From: Bradyrhizobium macuxiense
Lineage (GTDB): Bacteria > Pseudomonadota > Alphaproteobacteria > Rhizobiales > Xanthobacteraceae
Assembly (NCBI RefSeq): GCF_007993935.1
Contig: NZ_VITY01000008.1
Location: forward strand, 186,001-250,000
DNA length: 64,000 bases
Direction of reading: 5' to 3'
Shown: piece after piece, positions 16,836 through 27,214 of the stretch
How positions within the stretch are numbered: the first letter of the stretch is position 1
How the letters are laid out: each line of letters starts with the position of its first letter
Notes under the pieces: model-generated
Seen by the model: the letters and a program-made list of their open reading frames with translations, nothing else
What the model was told of the DNA's origin: nothing
The model's database searches: none
Position numbers and translations under genes: made by a program

Positions 16836-16871
16836 GCGTCGCTCAGCTCCAATGGATCAAGGGTTTAGGGA

Positions 16872-17168
16872 TCAGCTCGCGGGTTTGCTGCGCGAGACCA
16901 CCCAGTCGCGCAGCCAGGAACCGATCGCGCAGCCGACGAGGTAAAGCGCGAACATGACCAGGAAGAGGTCGAGCCAATAGCCGAAGCGGCCGGGCACGAC
17001 CCGCGCGAATGATGCCGCCACCAGCGCAGCGGCGAGCAGCGCGAGCCAGATCATCCAGATCCGTGAGACGGCCTGCGCCCGATGCACCACCGCGATCCAG
17101 CCCATGCCGAAGCCGAGCAACGCGGCGCCAAGCAGCCAACCCCAGAAGAATGTCGCGAGCACGGTCAT
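16872..17168 (-). CDS. Small membrane protein
   Basis: A 98-residue protein with about three transmembrane segments (roughly residues 5-27, 38-55 and 63-84) and a basic C-terminal tail. It was not recognised as a named family. Its start is 2 bases from the stop of the OmpA-family gene, so it is the second gene of that operon and may assist the same envelope function. Confidence 0.7.
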   Translation of the reverse strand: MTVLATFFWGWLLGAALLGFGMGWIAVVHRAQAVSRIWMIWLALLAAALVAASFARVVPGRFGYWLDLFLVMFALYLVGCAIGSWLRDWVVSRSKPAS

Positions 17169-17170
17169 CG

Positions 17171-18565
17171 CTACTTCACCACGAATTCGATGCGGCGGTT
17201 CTGCGCCTTGCCGTCTTCATTCTCGTTGCCGGCAAGCGGCTGCGTGCTGCCATAGCCGATCGGCGTGAAACGGTTGGCAGGCAGTCCGGCGCGCACCAGG
17301 TAATCCACCACGGCCTGCGCGCGCCGCTCCGACAAGGCCTGGTTGGCCGCCTCCTCGCCATCGCTGTCGGTGTGGCCTGCGACCTCGATCGTCGCATTGG
17401 GGCAGCGCATAGCGGTCTCGATCAGACGGTCGAGCAGGCCGGCGGAGTCGGGAACGATGTCGGCCTTCCCGGACTCGAAGCGGATCTTGCCCTTCGAGAG
17501 GATCTCGGAAAACAGCTGCTGGCACACGGTCGGATCGACCGGCGCCGCCGCCGGCTTCACCGTGACCTCGGCCTTGTACTGCCAGCCCTGCGGAAAGTCC
17601 TTGCCGAGCCCGTCGCGGATCTGGCCGGCGGCAGCATCGTAGAGCGCATCGCCCGACAGCTTCACCTCGCGATCCGACACCACGAGCGTCCCGGTCGACA
17701 GCCGCGACAGCGCACCGAGCGCGGGCACCACCGCCGCCGCAAACCCCGAGGGCGCGCCGATGCTGGCCTTGAGATTGTCGACCACCTTCTCGCTGAAGAA
17801 CTTGCGGCCGGCTGCGGCAACCAGCGCGGCATGCACGTTGTTGTCGGGCACGTAACCGGTCAGCGTCAGTGTCACCGCGACCGGGTCCTTGTAGGCCTGG
17901 AACACGTAAGGCGGCGCCTTGATGTCGTTGGCGGCGATCGAATAGCCCTCCGGCAGGTTCTTCAGCGCCGCCGCCACCGCTTCGCGTCCACCGAGCTCGC
18001 GCGCCATGCCGGCGAGCGCGACCTTGTTGTCGGTCAGCGTGATCTTGCCTTCCTTCAGCTTGCCGATCTGGTCGAGCAGCAACAGCGCTGCCGGATCGAA
18101 TCGCTGTGGCGCGCCGCGGGCGAGCGCCATCTGATCGACCACCTCGACACCGCCGAGGCCGGCCTTCGCGGCCTCGGTCAGCTTGCTCTTGCTCGACGGC
18201 AGCGGCGCGTTGCCGCCAAGCGTGACCCGCACCACGTCGCGCTCCGCCGACCACACATACGGCTTGGCCTCGGGAACAAGGCGGGTCTCGTCGTTGACCA
18301 GCCGCACACCCGGCACGGCTTCGACCGACGCCACTGCACTGAGGCGGCCGTCCTCGGAGAAGGCATTGGCGGTAAACGTCACGTCGCGGCCGTCGACGCT
18401 GATGCGGCGCTTGTCGAGCACGGTGTCCTTCAATGCGGCATTGGAGCGCGCAGCAAGATCCGCCTCGACCGTCGCCGTTGAGGTCCAGGCCGCGATACCC
18501 CACAGGACGACCAGTGGAATCACCCCCGGCCACCACTTGCTACTCCACTTGAAAAGTCCGTGCAT
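17171..18565 (-). CDS. OmpA-family envelope protein with BON-like repeats
   Basis: A 464-residue protein with one N-terminal transmembrane helix (about 13-30), a long periplasmic region made of BON-like modules (around 75-330, for example LTLTGYVPDNNVHAALVAAA), and a C-terminal OmpA peptidoglycan-binding domain (about 350-464: IRFESGKADI, VAGHTDSDG, LSERRAQAVVDYL, GYGSTQPLA, NRRIEFVVK). It resembles ArfA/Rv0899-type and other inner-membrane-anchored OmpA proteins and should tether the envelope to peptidoglycan. It is the first gene of a two-gene operon, divergent from the deacetylase. Confidence 0.88.
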   Translation of the reverse strand: MHGLFKWSSKWWPGVIPLVVLWGIAAWTSTATVEADLAARSNAALKDTVLDKRRISVDGRDVTFTANAFSEDGRLSAVASVEAVPGVRLVNDETRLVPEAKPYVWSAERDVVRVTLGGNAPLPSSKSKLTEAAKAGLGGVEVVDQMALARGAPQRFDPAALLLLDQIGKLKEGKITLTDNKVALAGMARELGGREAVAAALKNLPEGYSIAANDIKAPPYVFQAYKDPVAVTLTLTGYVPDNNVHAALVAAAGRKFFSEKVVDNLKASIGAPSGFAAAVVPALGALSRLSTGTLVVSDREVKLSGDALYDAAAGQIRDGLGKDFPQGWQYKAEVTVKPAAAPVDPTVCQQLFSEILSKGKIRFESGKADIVPDSAGLLDRLIETAMRCPNATIEVAGHTDSDGEEAANQALSERRAQAVVDYLVRAGLPANRFTPIGYGSTQPLAGNENEDGKAQNRRIEFVVK

Positions 18566-18732
18566 TCAGCGTCCTGCGGGTCGGGAACCAGAGAGAAAAC
18601 AAACCCTTGGCTGACTGTCAAACCCCAAATCGGCTGCCACGGCAGGGTGCCATGTCGGACCGGGATAACAGTTTCTTCAGTGGTCTTTCGCTAAGTTTGC
18701 GGCGGAATGCAAATCGGCCAGCCCGTGCCCTC

Positions 18733-19791
18733 ATGAAACAACTCCGCAACACCGTGATCCGTGCCGGGATGGAGGCGTTGTATTTTTCGGGTGCGCATAT
18801 CCTGCTGCGGCCGATTTTCGCCGGCGTCGGCGCCATCTTCATGCTGCACCACGTCCGCCCGCGGCGCGCCGACGCATTCCAGCCCAACCATCATCTCGAG
18901 GTCACGCCGGACTTCCTGCGCGCGATGCTGACGCATCTGCGCGCGCTCGACGTCGAAATCATCAGCATGGACGAGGCGCATCGCCGCCTCACCGAACGGA
19001 ATTTCGCGCGGCGCTTCGCCTGCTTCACCTGCGACGACGGCTATCGCGACAATCGTGATTTCGCGCTTCCCGTGATGCGCGAGTTCGGCGCACCGTTCAC
19101 GGTCTTTGTCGCGAGCGATTTCGCCGAGGGCTGCGGCAAATTGTGGTGGATCGCGCTGGAGCGGATCATTGCGGCAGCATCGGCGATCGAGCTGCCGATC
19201 GCCGGCGTCATGACACCGATCGACACCGCGACGCCGCAGGCCAAGCGCACGGCGTTCGGCCGCATGCACGACTGGCTACGTTCGCTGCCGGGCGAGCAGG
19301 AGATGGAGGCCGAGATCTCAGCGCTGTGCTCCCGCCACGGCGTCGACGAGGCCGGCATCGCGCGCGAGCTCTGCATGTCCTGGGACGAGTTGCGCGGCTT
19401 TGCCGCCGATCCGCTGGTCACGATCGGCGCCCACACCATCACCCATTGCAACCTCGCCAAGCAGAGCGAGACCATCGCATCGTTCGAGCTCGCCACCAGC
19501 CGGGCGCGGATCGAGGACGCGCTGCAGCGGCAAGTCGCGCATCTCGCCTATCCCTATGGCGACCGGATCGCCGCCGGGCAGCGCGAATTCGCCCTCGCAA
19601 GGTCAATCGGCTTCCGGACCGCGGTGACGACACGCCCGGGCATGCTGTTTCCCGAAAGCGCCGACCACATGACCGCCTTGCAGCGGGTCTCGCTGAACGG
19701 CAATTACCAGGACGCGCGGCTCTTGCCGGTGCTGACCTCCGGCGCCGCCACCGCGGTGTGGAACGGTTTTCGCCGGATCGATGCGGCGTAA
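18733..19791 (+). CDS. Polysaccharide deacetylase (CE4) family protein
   Basis: A 352-residue NodB-homology protein. The metal-binding set is seen as DD at residues 101-102 (FTCDDGYRDN) and HTITH at 234-238; the later segment HLAYPYGD is also conserved. Such enzymes remove N- or O-acetyl groups from extracellular or cell-wall polysaccharides. The start is placed at 18733 (MKQLRNTVIRAG); the frame is open 126 bases further up (18607) but that part is Arg-rich and unlike the family. No signal peptide is clear, although residues 25-40 are hydrophobic. Confidence 0.87.
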   Translation: MKQLRNTVIRAGMEALYFSGAHILLRPIFAGVGAIFMLHHVRPRRADAFQPNHHLEVTPDFLRAMLTHLRALDVEIISMDEAHRRLTERNFARRFACFTCDDGYRDNRDFALPVMREFGAPFTVFVASDFAEGCGKLWWIALERIIAAASAIELPIAGVMTPIDTATPQAKRTAFGRMHDWLRSLPGEQEMEAEISALCSRHGVDEAGIARELCMSWDELRGFAADPLVTIGAHTITHCNLAKQSETIASFELATSRARIEDALQRQVAHLAYPYGDRIAAGQREFALARSIGFRTAVTTRPGMLFPESADHMTALQRVSLNGNYQDARLLPVLTSGAATAVWNGFRRIDAA

Positions 19792-19803
19792 GACCACGTG
19801 AAC

Positions 19804-19891
19804 GTAGCCCGGATGCACCGAAGCGCAATCCGGGACGATCTCGCGACTGGATAATCCTGCCCCGGATTTCGCTTCGCTGCATCCGGGCTAC
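19804..19891. repeat. Palindromic repeat, GTAGCCCGGATG/CATCCGGGCTAC family
   Basis: Arms GTAGCCCGGATGCACCGAAG and its near complement (cttcgctgcatccgggctac) with an inner pair on 'caatccgggac'. It lies between the deacetylase and the SDR. This family is widespread in Bradyrhizobium-type genomes; one copy is present in the window. Confidence 0.85.
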
Positions 19892-19960
19892 AGACCCTCT
19901 CCTTCCTTGACTCGATCCCCGGCCGCGATCAGAACCATCGGCAACGCAATGGAGGAGCGC

Positions 19961-20761
19961 ATGTTCAAGGATCTGTTTTCACTGAAGGGCCGCGTCGCGT
20001 TGGTGACCGGGGGATCGCGCGGCATCGGCAAGATGATCGCGGCCGGCTTCCTCGCGCAGGGTGCCGCCAAGGTCTACATCACCGCGCGCAAGGCAGGTCC
20101 CTGCGAGGCCACCGCCCAGGAGCTGTCAGCCGCCTATGACGGCGAATGCATCGCGCTGCCGATCGACATCTCGACCGTCGAGGGCTGCGACAAGCTCGCG
20201 AGCGAGATCATCAAGCTCGAGCCGAAGCTAGACATCCTCGTCAACAATGCCGGCGCGGCCTGGGGCGCGGATTTCGACGAATTCCCGGAGAGCGGCTGGG
20301 ACAAGGTGATGAACCTCAACGTCAAGTCGATCTTCTTCCTGACCAAGGCGCTGGCCAAGCCGCTGCGCGCAGCGGCGAGCCACGACAGACCGGGCAAGGT
20401 GATCAACATCGCCTCGATCGACGGCATCTTCGTCAACCCGATGGAGACCTATTCCTACGCCGCCAGCAAGGCCGCGGTGATCCATCTGACGCGCCGGATG
20501 GCGACGCGGCTGATCAAGGACAACATCAACGTCACCGCGATCGCACCGGGCGCCTTCAAGTCGGACATGAACCGCGCCGCGCGCGACCACGCGGATGAAG
20601 TCGCCCAACGCGTTCCGTCGCGGCGGGTCGGCAGCGACGAGGATATGGCGGGCACCGCGATCTATCTCGCCTCGCGCGCCGGCGACTATGTGGTGGGCAA
20701 CACCATCGCGGTCGACGGCGGCGTGGTCTACGCGACCGCGGGGCTGGAGATCGCGGGGTAA
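19961..20761 (+). CDS. SDR family oxidoreductase (RhlG-like)
   Basis: A 266-residue short-chain dehydrogenase. It has the NADP(H)-binding TGGSRGIGK (residues 16-24), NNAGAAWG, and the active-site YAASKAA with Ser and Tyr at the expected spacing (NIASIDG...YSYAASK). The pattern is close to RhlG/beta-ketoacyl reductase-like SDRs that act on acyl or polyol substrates. The ATG at 19961 is preferred to 19949 because GGAGG lies 5 bases before it. It faces boxB, with a bidirectional terminator in between, and has no obvious partner gene. Confidence 0.9.
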   Translation: MFKDLFSLKGRVALVTGGSRGIGKMIAAGFLAQGAAKVYITARKAGPCEATAQELSAAYDGECIALPIDISTVEGCDKLASEIIKLEPKLDILVNNAGAAWGADFDEFPESGWDKVMNLNVKSIFFLTKALAKPLRAAASHDRPGKVINIASIDGIFVNPMETYSYAASKAAVIHLTRRMATRLIKDNINVTAIAPGAFKSDMNRAARDHADEVAQRVPSRRVGSDEDMAGTAIYLASRAGDYVVGNTIAVDGGVVYATAGLEIAG

Positions 20762-20784
20762 GCGCCCGCTGCTTGTACAAAAGA

Positions 20785-20822
20785 AAAGGGGCGAGCCAGG
20801 ACCTTGTTCGGCTCACCCCTTT
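20785..20822. terminator. Bidirectional terminator between the SDR and boxB
   Basis: Arms AAAGGGGCGAGCC and GGCTCACCCCTTT (one mismatch) with a 12-base loop, A-rich before and T after. It serves the converging SDR and boxB transcripts. Confidence 0.75.
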
Positions 20823-20850
20823 CCGGCCCCTCCGGGAGGAGACGAACTGT

Positions 20851-20882
20851 GAGGTCATGATGCGATCCCGCATCATGACCTC
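20851..20882. repeat. Perfect inverted repeat next to an RPE-like element
   Basis: GAGGTCATGATGCG and its exact complement around ATCC, 14-base perfect stem. It is directly followed by the GATC...TTTTCCGGATCATG element. Confidence 0.8.
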
Positions 20883-20894
20883 ATTATCGTTTGA

Positions 20895-20940
20895 GCATGA
20901 TCTCTTCGGAAAGCCGCTTCACACTTTTCCGGATCATGCT
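20895..20940. repeat. RPE-like palindromic repeat, GCATGATC...CGGATCATGC (copy 1)
   Basis: GCATGATCTCTTCGGAAAGC pairs with the complementary 3' half (cacttttccggatcatgc). This is the short element common in Rhizobiales. A second copy at 58313-58357 lies in front of atzG. Confidence 0.85.
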
Positions 20941-20949
20941 CGCTAAGGA

Positions 20950-22401
20950 TCAGCTCTCGATCCTCACATACTCGAAGTCGCCCGGCTTGTTGTCGATGCC
21001 GACCTTCGGCGCCGAGATCCAGGAGGCGAACTCGCCGGGCTCGGTCACCGGCTTCATCAGCGAGGCGATGAAGTCGCCGTCCGCGGTCGACGGCAGCCAG
21101 TCGTTCTTGCGGCTCGCCCAGGTGGCGTCGTCGATCAGCAGGCCATCGGGCGTCGCATGGACGTCCTTGAACTCGCCGATCTGGCGATGGAAGGCGGTGT
21201 TCGGCACCGTGAGCTTGTAATCGATGCCCGCGGTCGAGATCACCTTATTCCAGCGCAGCATGCCCTTGACGCAATCCTGCGTGTAGTCGTCGCGCAGCCG
21301 CATGTTGAGCGCGGTCAGCGCCGGCTCGTCGACCATCTTGATCTGGCCGTCCACCAGCTTCATGACCGGATAGGTCGAGCTCTTGAGCTGATGATCGTCG
21401 TCGATCGTGGTCTCCTTGTAGCGGCCCTTGATGCCGGCATTGAACGCGTTCGCAGCGTTGGTCGACACTTCCGAGCCGAACAGATCGAGCGACAGCGAAT
21501 AGTGCAGGTTCAGCTTCTTCTGGATGGTCGGCAGGTCGATCACGCCGAGCGCGCGGATCCTGGCGATGTCGTTCGGATCGGTGATGCCGGCGTCCTTCAT
21601 CGCATCGCAGGTGCGCTGCACGACGCGGGTGATGCCGGTCTCGCCGACGAACATGTGATGGGCTTCCTCGGTCAGCATGAAGCGGCAGGTGCGCGACAGC
21701 GGATCGAAACCGGACTGCGCCAGCGAGTGCAGCTGCATCTTGCCGTCGCGATCGGTGAAGTAGGTGAACATGAAGAACGACAGCCAGTCCGGCGTCGCCT
21801 CGTTGAAGGCCCCTAGCATGCGTGGTGAATCCGCATCGCCCGAGCGGCGGCGCAGCAAATCGTCCGCTTCCTCGCGGCCGTCGCGGCCGAAATATTTCTG
21901 CAAGAGGTAGACCATCGCCCAGAGATGGCGGCCTTCCTCGACATTGACCTGGAACAAATTGCGCATGTCGTAGAGCGACGGCGCGGTCTTGCCGAGATGG
22001 CGCTGCTGCTCGACCGAGGCGGGCTCGGTGTCGCCCTGGATCACGATCAGGCGGCGCAGCATCGCGCGATGCTCGCCGGGGACTTCCTGCCAGGCCGGCT
22101 TGCCGTAATCCTCGCCGAACGGAATGACGCGGTTCTCTTCCTGCGGGGCAAGCAGGATGCCCCAGCGATATTCGGGCATCCGCACGTAGTCGAACTTGGC
22201 CCAGCCGCGCGGATCGACCGAATAGGCGGTGCGCAGATAGACCAGTGACTCCTGGAAGCCGTCCGGGCCCATATCCTTCCACCAGTCCATGTAACCGGGG
22301 TGCCAGCCCTCCAGCGCCTTGAGCACCTGGCGGTCCTCGGCGAGATTCACATTGTTCGGAATCTTGGTCGAGTAATCGACGTTCATGATGTTCATGTTCA
22401 T
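20950..22401 (-). CDS. boxB: Benzoyl-CoA 2,3-epoxidase, oxygenase subunit BoxB
   Basis: A 483-residue non-haem diiron oxygenase that makes 2,3-epoxybenzoyl-CoA in aerobic benzoate degradation. The six iron ligands known for the Azoarcus enzyme are all present with a constant offset: E126, E156, H159, D217, E246 and H249 (segments GDTEP, EEGRH, FTDRD, TEEAHHM). The start at 22401 (MNMNIMNVDYSTKIP) has AAGGAG at good spacing. It follows boxC on the same strand. The reductase BoxA, normally next to it, is not found here, so electrons must come from a partner encoded elsewhere. Confidence 0.96.
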   Translation of the reverse strand: MNMNIMNVDYSTKIPNNVNLAEDRQVLKALEGWHPGYMDWWKDMGPDGFQESLVYLRTAYSVDPRGWAKFDYVRMPEYRWGILLAPQEENRVIPFGEDYGKPAWQEVPGEHRAMLRRLIVIQGDTEPASVEQQRHLGKTAPSLYDMRNLFQVNVEEGRHLWAMVYLLQKYFGRDGREEADDLLRRRSGDADSPRMLGAFNEATPDWLSFFMFTYFTDRDGKMQLHSLAQSGFDPLSRTCRFMLTEEAHHMFVGETGITRVVQRTCDAMKDAGITDPNDIARIRALGVIDLPTIQKKLNLHYSLSLDLFGSEVSTNAANAFNAGIKGRYKETTIDDDHQLKSSTYPVMKLVDGQIKMVDEPALTALNMRLRDDYTQDCVKGMLRWNKVISTAGIDYKLTVPNTAFHRQIGEFKDVHATPDGLLIDDATWASRKNDWLPSTADGDFIASLMKPVTEPGEFASWISAPKVGIDNKPGDFEYVRIES

Positions 22402-22449
22402 GGCCGTGCTCCTTGATATCGTTTCCGTGCGTATCGCGTCTTGCTCAAC

Positions 22450-22553
22450 CGTCATCCTGAGGAGCGCGTAGCGCGTCTCGAAGGATGCTTGTCTGGCAGT
22501 CTTGCCTCCAATCATCCTTCGAGGCTCGCAAGCGCTCGCACCTCAGGATGACG
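22450..22553. repeat. Palindromic repeat, GTCATCCTGAGG/CCTCAGGATGAC family (copy 1)
   Basis: Arms cgtcatcctgaggagcgcg and its near complement with an inner 'tcgaaggatg/catccttcga' pair. It lies between boxC and boxB and is transcribed with them. A second copy is at 44490-44592. Confidence 0.88.
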
Positions 22554-22566
22554 GCGGTATTCGCCT

Positions 22567-24255
22567 CTAAACCCGCGTCATGTCGAATTGCGCCTTCTGG
22601 CCGGTGCCGTAGCGGCGCAGCGCGCCGTCCTCACCGACCGCGTTGGGCCGCTGGAAGATCCAGTTCTGCCACGCGGTGAGGCGCGAGAAGATCTTCGATT
22701 CCATGGTCTCGGGACCGACGAAGCGCAGATTGGCTTCCATGCCGGTGAGGCCGTCGGGCGAGAACGAGGTACGTTCCTCGAAGAACACGCGAACCTCGTC
22801 GTCCCAGTCGATGTCGTCGAGCGCGAAGGTGACGAGGCCGAGCTCCTCGGCCTCCTCGGCGTCGAGCGCCTTGCCGATCGCGCCTTGTGCGCGCTCCAGA
22901 TCCGACGGGTCGGCCTGGAAGCGTGACTGCAGCCGGGTCAGGCCGTGGCTCATCGGGTACGGCCCGAAATTCATCGCGGTCAGCTCGATCGCCGGCGGCG
23001 GACGGTTGTCGCCCTGCTTCTGGCCGATCAGCATGTAGGAGCGGTCTGCGGCGAACACGAGCTCGGCCAAGGTGCCGACGAAGCAGGAGCCGGGCTCGAC
23101 CAGCGTCACCAGCGTGCGCGAGGTGACGTCGATGCGCTTGAGCACGCGCTTCCAGTAATGCCTGATTTCGTTGATCAGCCAGTGCGCCTTGTTGGCCTCC
23201 AGGAACGCGTCATAGGACAGGACATTGGCGCGCTCGCCGTGGCTCTTGAACACCAGCATCGCGATCTCGAGCTCGTTGATGCGCAGATGCAGGATCGCAT
23301 CGTCGAGCTCCCGGGCGACCTGCAGCGGCCAGAACGCAGCGCCCTGCGTGATCATGCCGTCGATGTCGGCGGGCGCGGTGGTTTCCGGCGCCTTGATCGA
23401 GATGGTGGCGATGCGCGCCGCGCGATCGATATCGACGCTGACGAAGCCGTAGCGGATCGCGCTGTCGTCGATCGTGCGCGTCAGCGGCGTCAGCGTCAGA
23501 CCCTTGCCCGCGCCGTTGCGCTTCGACTTTGCGGCGAATTCCTTGACGCGCTCGGCGAGCTTGCCCTCGAGCTTGGAGTTCGGCGCGATCTCGTCGACCA
23601 GCCGCCATTGCACCGCGCGCTTGCCCTTGATGCCTTCCTCGATGGTGCAGAAGAAATCGGCGTGGTCGCGGCGCACCTTGCGCTTGTCGACGACACGGGT
23701 GAGGCCGCCGGTGCCCGGCAGCACCGCGAGCAGCGGCACTTCCGGCAGCGCGACGGCTGCGGCGCCGTCATCGGCCATCATGATGTGATCGGTCGCGAGC
23801 GCCAGCTCATAGCCGCCGCCGGCCGCTGTGCCGTTGACGACGGTGATGAAGCTCTGGCCGGAATTCTCGCTGGAATCTTCCAGGCCGTTGCGGGTCTCGT
23901 TGGTGAACTTGCAGAAGTTGACCTTGTGGGCATGGGTCGAGCCCGCCAGCATGCGGATGTTGGCGCCGGCGCAGAACACCCGGTTCTTGCCCGAGCGCAT
24001 CACCACGACCTTCACCTCGGGATGCTCGAAGCGCAGCCGCTGCACGGCGTCCGCAAGTTCGATGTCGACGCCGAGGTCGTAGGAATTGAGCTTGAGCTGA
24101 TAGCCCTCGAACAGGCCGGCGTTCTCGTCGACGTCCATGGTCAGCGTCGCGACGTCGCCCGCGACGTCGAGCTTCCAGTGCCGGTAGCGCGACGGCTCGG
24201 TCTGGAAATCGATGTACTTCGCCCCGTTTGCAAGGACGCGATCGTCACCAGCCAT
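22567..24255 (-). CDS. boxC: 2,3-epoxybenzoyl-CoA dihydrolase BoxC
   Basis: A 562-residue crotonase-superfamily enzyme, long as expected for BoxC, that opens the ring of 2,3-epoxybenzoyl-CoA to 3,4-dehydroadipyl-CoA semialdehyde with loss of formate. The N-terminal crotonase core is visible (FCAGANIRMLAGSTHAHK and GTAAGGGYELALATDHIM, oxyanion-hole segments), followed by a second enoyl-hydratase-like region in the C-terminal half (PGSCFVGTLAELVFAADRSY). The ATG at 24255 faces a region with TGCA repeats, a probable BoxR operator, so boxC-boxB seem to have their own promoter. Confidence 0.96.
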   Translation of the reverse strand: MAGDDRVLANGAKYIDFQTEPSRYRHWKLDVAGDVATLTMDVDENAGLFEGYQLKLNSYDLGVDIELADAVQRLRFEHPEVKVVVMRSGKNRVFCAGANIRMLAGSTHAHKVNFCKFTNETRNGLEDSSENSGQSFITVVNGTAAGGGYELALATDHIMMADDGAAAVALPEVPLLAVLPGTGGLTRVVDKRKVRRDHADFFCTIEEGIKGKRAVQWRLVDEIAPNSKLEGKLAERVKEFAAKSKRNGAGKGLTLTPLTRTIDDSAIRYGFVSVDIDRAARIATISIKAPETTAPADIDGMITQGAAFWPLQVARELDDAILHLRINELEIAMLVFKSHGERANVLSYDAFLEANKAHWLINEIRHYWKRVLKRIDVTSRTLVTLVEPGSCFVGTLAELVFAADRSYMLIGQKQGDNRPPPAIELTAMNFGPYPMSHGLTRLQSRFQADPSDLERAQGAIGKALDAEEAEELGLVTFALDDIDWDDEVRVFFEERTSFSPDGLTGMEANLRFVGPETMESKIFSRLTAWQNWIFQRPNAVGEDGALRRYGTGQKAQFDMTRV

Positions 24256-24300
24256 GGGCCACCCTTACCTGTTGTTCGTTTGAAGGTTCGTTTTGTCTTT

Positions 24301-24316
24301 ATGCACAATAGTGCAT
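24301..24316. promoter_or_regulatory. Probable BoxR operator upstream of boxC
   Basis: ATGCACAATAGTGCAT is a perfect inverted repeat (ATGCAC/GTGCAT) that reads TGCA-N6-TGCA. BzdR/BoxR operators in Azoarcus are built from TGCA repeats. Further TGCA motifs lie at 24352-24355 and 24417-24420. It is 45 bases before the boxC start. Confidence 0.7.
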
Positions 24317-24434
24317 GTTTTCGATCCAGTCCAGTTCAAAACGCAAAAACATGCATTTTGTTTCATGTTCTGGAAAATCGCTCGCTGGGCCAATGGGCTA
24401 GTCCCGTGCTGGATGATGCACGATGCTCCATCCC

Positions 24435-24522
24435 CGTCATTGCGAGCGAAGCGAAGCAATCCATCGGCCAGCATATGCGGGACGATGGATTGCTTCGTCG
24501 CTATCGCTCCTCGCAATGACGG
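24435..24522. repeat. Palindromic repeat, GTCATTGCGAGCGAAGCGAAG family (copy 1)
   Basis: Arms cgtcattgcgagcgaagcg and gctcctcgcaatgacg, with an inner 'gcaatccatc/gatggattgc' pair. It lies between the hydrolase stop and the boxC promoter region. Related copies: 28140-28226, 30527-30648 and 55466-55552. Confidence 0.92.
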
Positions 24523-24544
24523 GGACGGGTACATTCGCAACCTC

Positions 24545-25354
24545 TCAGGCCGCCAGTGCCGGGTCGTCGCGCAGCGCGGCGCGGGCGAATTCGGTGACCG
24601 CGTCCAGCGTCACCGCAGGCGCCTCGCGGTGCGGCGAGTGGCCGGCGCCGGCGATCGCGGCGACGTCGACCGGGCAGTAGCACTCTTCCTGGGCGATCTC
24701 GACCTGGCGCATGGTGCCGTACTGGTCATCCGCGCCCTGCACGATCAGCACGGGCACGCGGATATAGGCGAGATAGTCGGAGATATCCCAGTCGCGGAAG
24801 GCCGAATCGAGCCAGGCGCCGTTCCAGCCATGGAAGGCGTTGTCGACGTCCTTGTGCCAGCGCGCCAGCTTCTCCTTCAGATTGGTAGTCTCATATGCCG
24901 CCTTGATCTCGGCGATCGACTGCACCGAAATGTCCTCGACGATGAAGTGCGGCGCGAGCAGCGCAAGGCCGTGCAGGCGATGGTCCTGATGCGCGCCGGC
25001 ATAAATCGCCGCGATCGAGGCGCCGTCGGAGTGGCCGAGCAGCAGGCCGCGGCGGAAGCCGATCCGGTCGAGCAGTTGCGGCAGCACGTCGAGCGCCTCG
25101 CGGTGCATATAGTCGACCGGACGCGGCAGCTTCACCGTCGACGACGCGCCATAGCCCGCGCGCGAATAGGCGAACACGCCGGCGCCGGTCGCGGCCTGCA
25201 GCTTCTCGGGGAAATCGCCCCACAGCCCGACCGAGCCGAGACCTTCATGCAGCATCACGATGGTGGGCGCGATCTCGGGTGACGGGCCGATCATGCGGTA
25301 TTCGAGATCGGCGCCGTCGATGGTGAGGAAGCCGGTAGGTGCAAGATTCGTCAT
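24545..25354 (-). CDS. Alpha/beta hydrolase of the box cluster
   Basis: A 269-residue hydrolase with the nucleophile elbow GHSDGAS, an oxyanion region MLHEGLGSVGLW, a late acid (VQGADDQYG) and catalytic His (GAGHSPHRE). Hydrolases of this type sit between benzoate-CoA ligase and boxC in several box clusters; a role in hydrolysing an off-pathway CoA ester or lactone is plausible but unproven. The start at 25354 (MTNLAPTGFLTIDG) has GAGGAAGG upstream; the open frame further up runs through a palindromic repeat and is not real. Confidence 0.85.
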   Translation of the reverse strand: MTNLAPTGFLTIDGADLEYRMIGPSPEIAPTIVMLHEGLGSVGLWGDFPEKLQAATGAGVFAYSRAGYGASSTVKLPRPVDYMHREALDVLPQLLDRIGFRRGLLLGHSDGASIAAIYAGAHQDHRLHGLALLAPHFIVEDISVQSIAEIKAAYETTNLKEKLARWHKDVDNAFHGWNGAWLDSAFRDWDISDYLAYIRVPVLIVQGADDQYGTMRQVEIAQEECYCPVDVAAIAGAGHSPHREAPAVTLDAVTEFARAALRDDPALAA

Positions 25355-25372
25355 GGTCGGCCCTTCCTCATT

Positions 25373-25494
25373 CGTCGTCCCGGCGAAAGCCGGGACCCAT
25401 ACGCCGCGGCCGTTGTTTTGAGGGACGCTGTTCAACGGCTTTCGCGCAACGACTCAAGCCTGTGGTCATGGGTCCCGGCTTTCGCCGGGACGAC
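25373..25494. repeat. Palindromic intergenic repeat, GTCCC/GGGAC family (copy 2)
   Basis: Arms cgtcgtcccggcgaaagccg and its complement (ggctttcgccgggacgacg). Between benzoate-CoA ligase and the hydrolase; same family as 2931-3053 and 40036-40178. Confidence 0.88.
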
Positions 25495-25510
25495 GCATAG
25501 AGAGGCAGTG

Positions 25511-27037
<1,527 letters not shown>

Positions 27038-27092
27038 GCCCCGCTCCGCGGACCTTGCTTGGGACCCAGACGCGCCACGCTTCCCTCTCCTG

Positions 27093-27114
27093 TGAATTTA
27101 AGAATTATAATTCA
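27093..27114. promoter_or_regulatory. AT-rich palindrome in the bclA-boxR intergenic region
   Basis: TGAATT and AATTCA arms enclose the perfect 12-base palindrome GAATTATAATTC (27102-27113). On the minus strand it includes TATAAT, a possible -10 of bclA. No TGCA motif occurs here, so this is either a core promoter or an operator for a protein other than BoxR. Confidence 0.45.
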
Positions 27115-27134
27115 TACAAAGCCACCACGTTGGC

Positions 27135-27163
27135 TTGCTGTCAATCCTTATCGGCACTATGTT
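27135..27163 (+). promoter_or_regulatory. Possible boxR promoter
   Basis: TTGCTG and TATGTT separated by 17 bases, about 50 bases before the boxR start. The match to the sigma70 consensus is moderate. Confidence 0.35.
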
Positions 27164-27214
27164 TCCTAAACCATTGGACCTGATTCAGTCAGGACCGCGC
27201 GTCGCACGGGGATC

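Noticed and set aside
22945..24519. 524-codon plus-strand frame opposite boxC
   Set aside because: Antisense to a complete BoxC; no domain.
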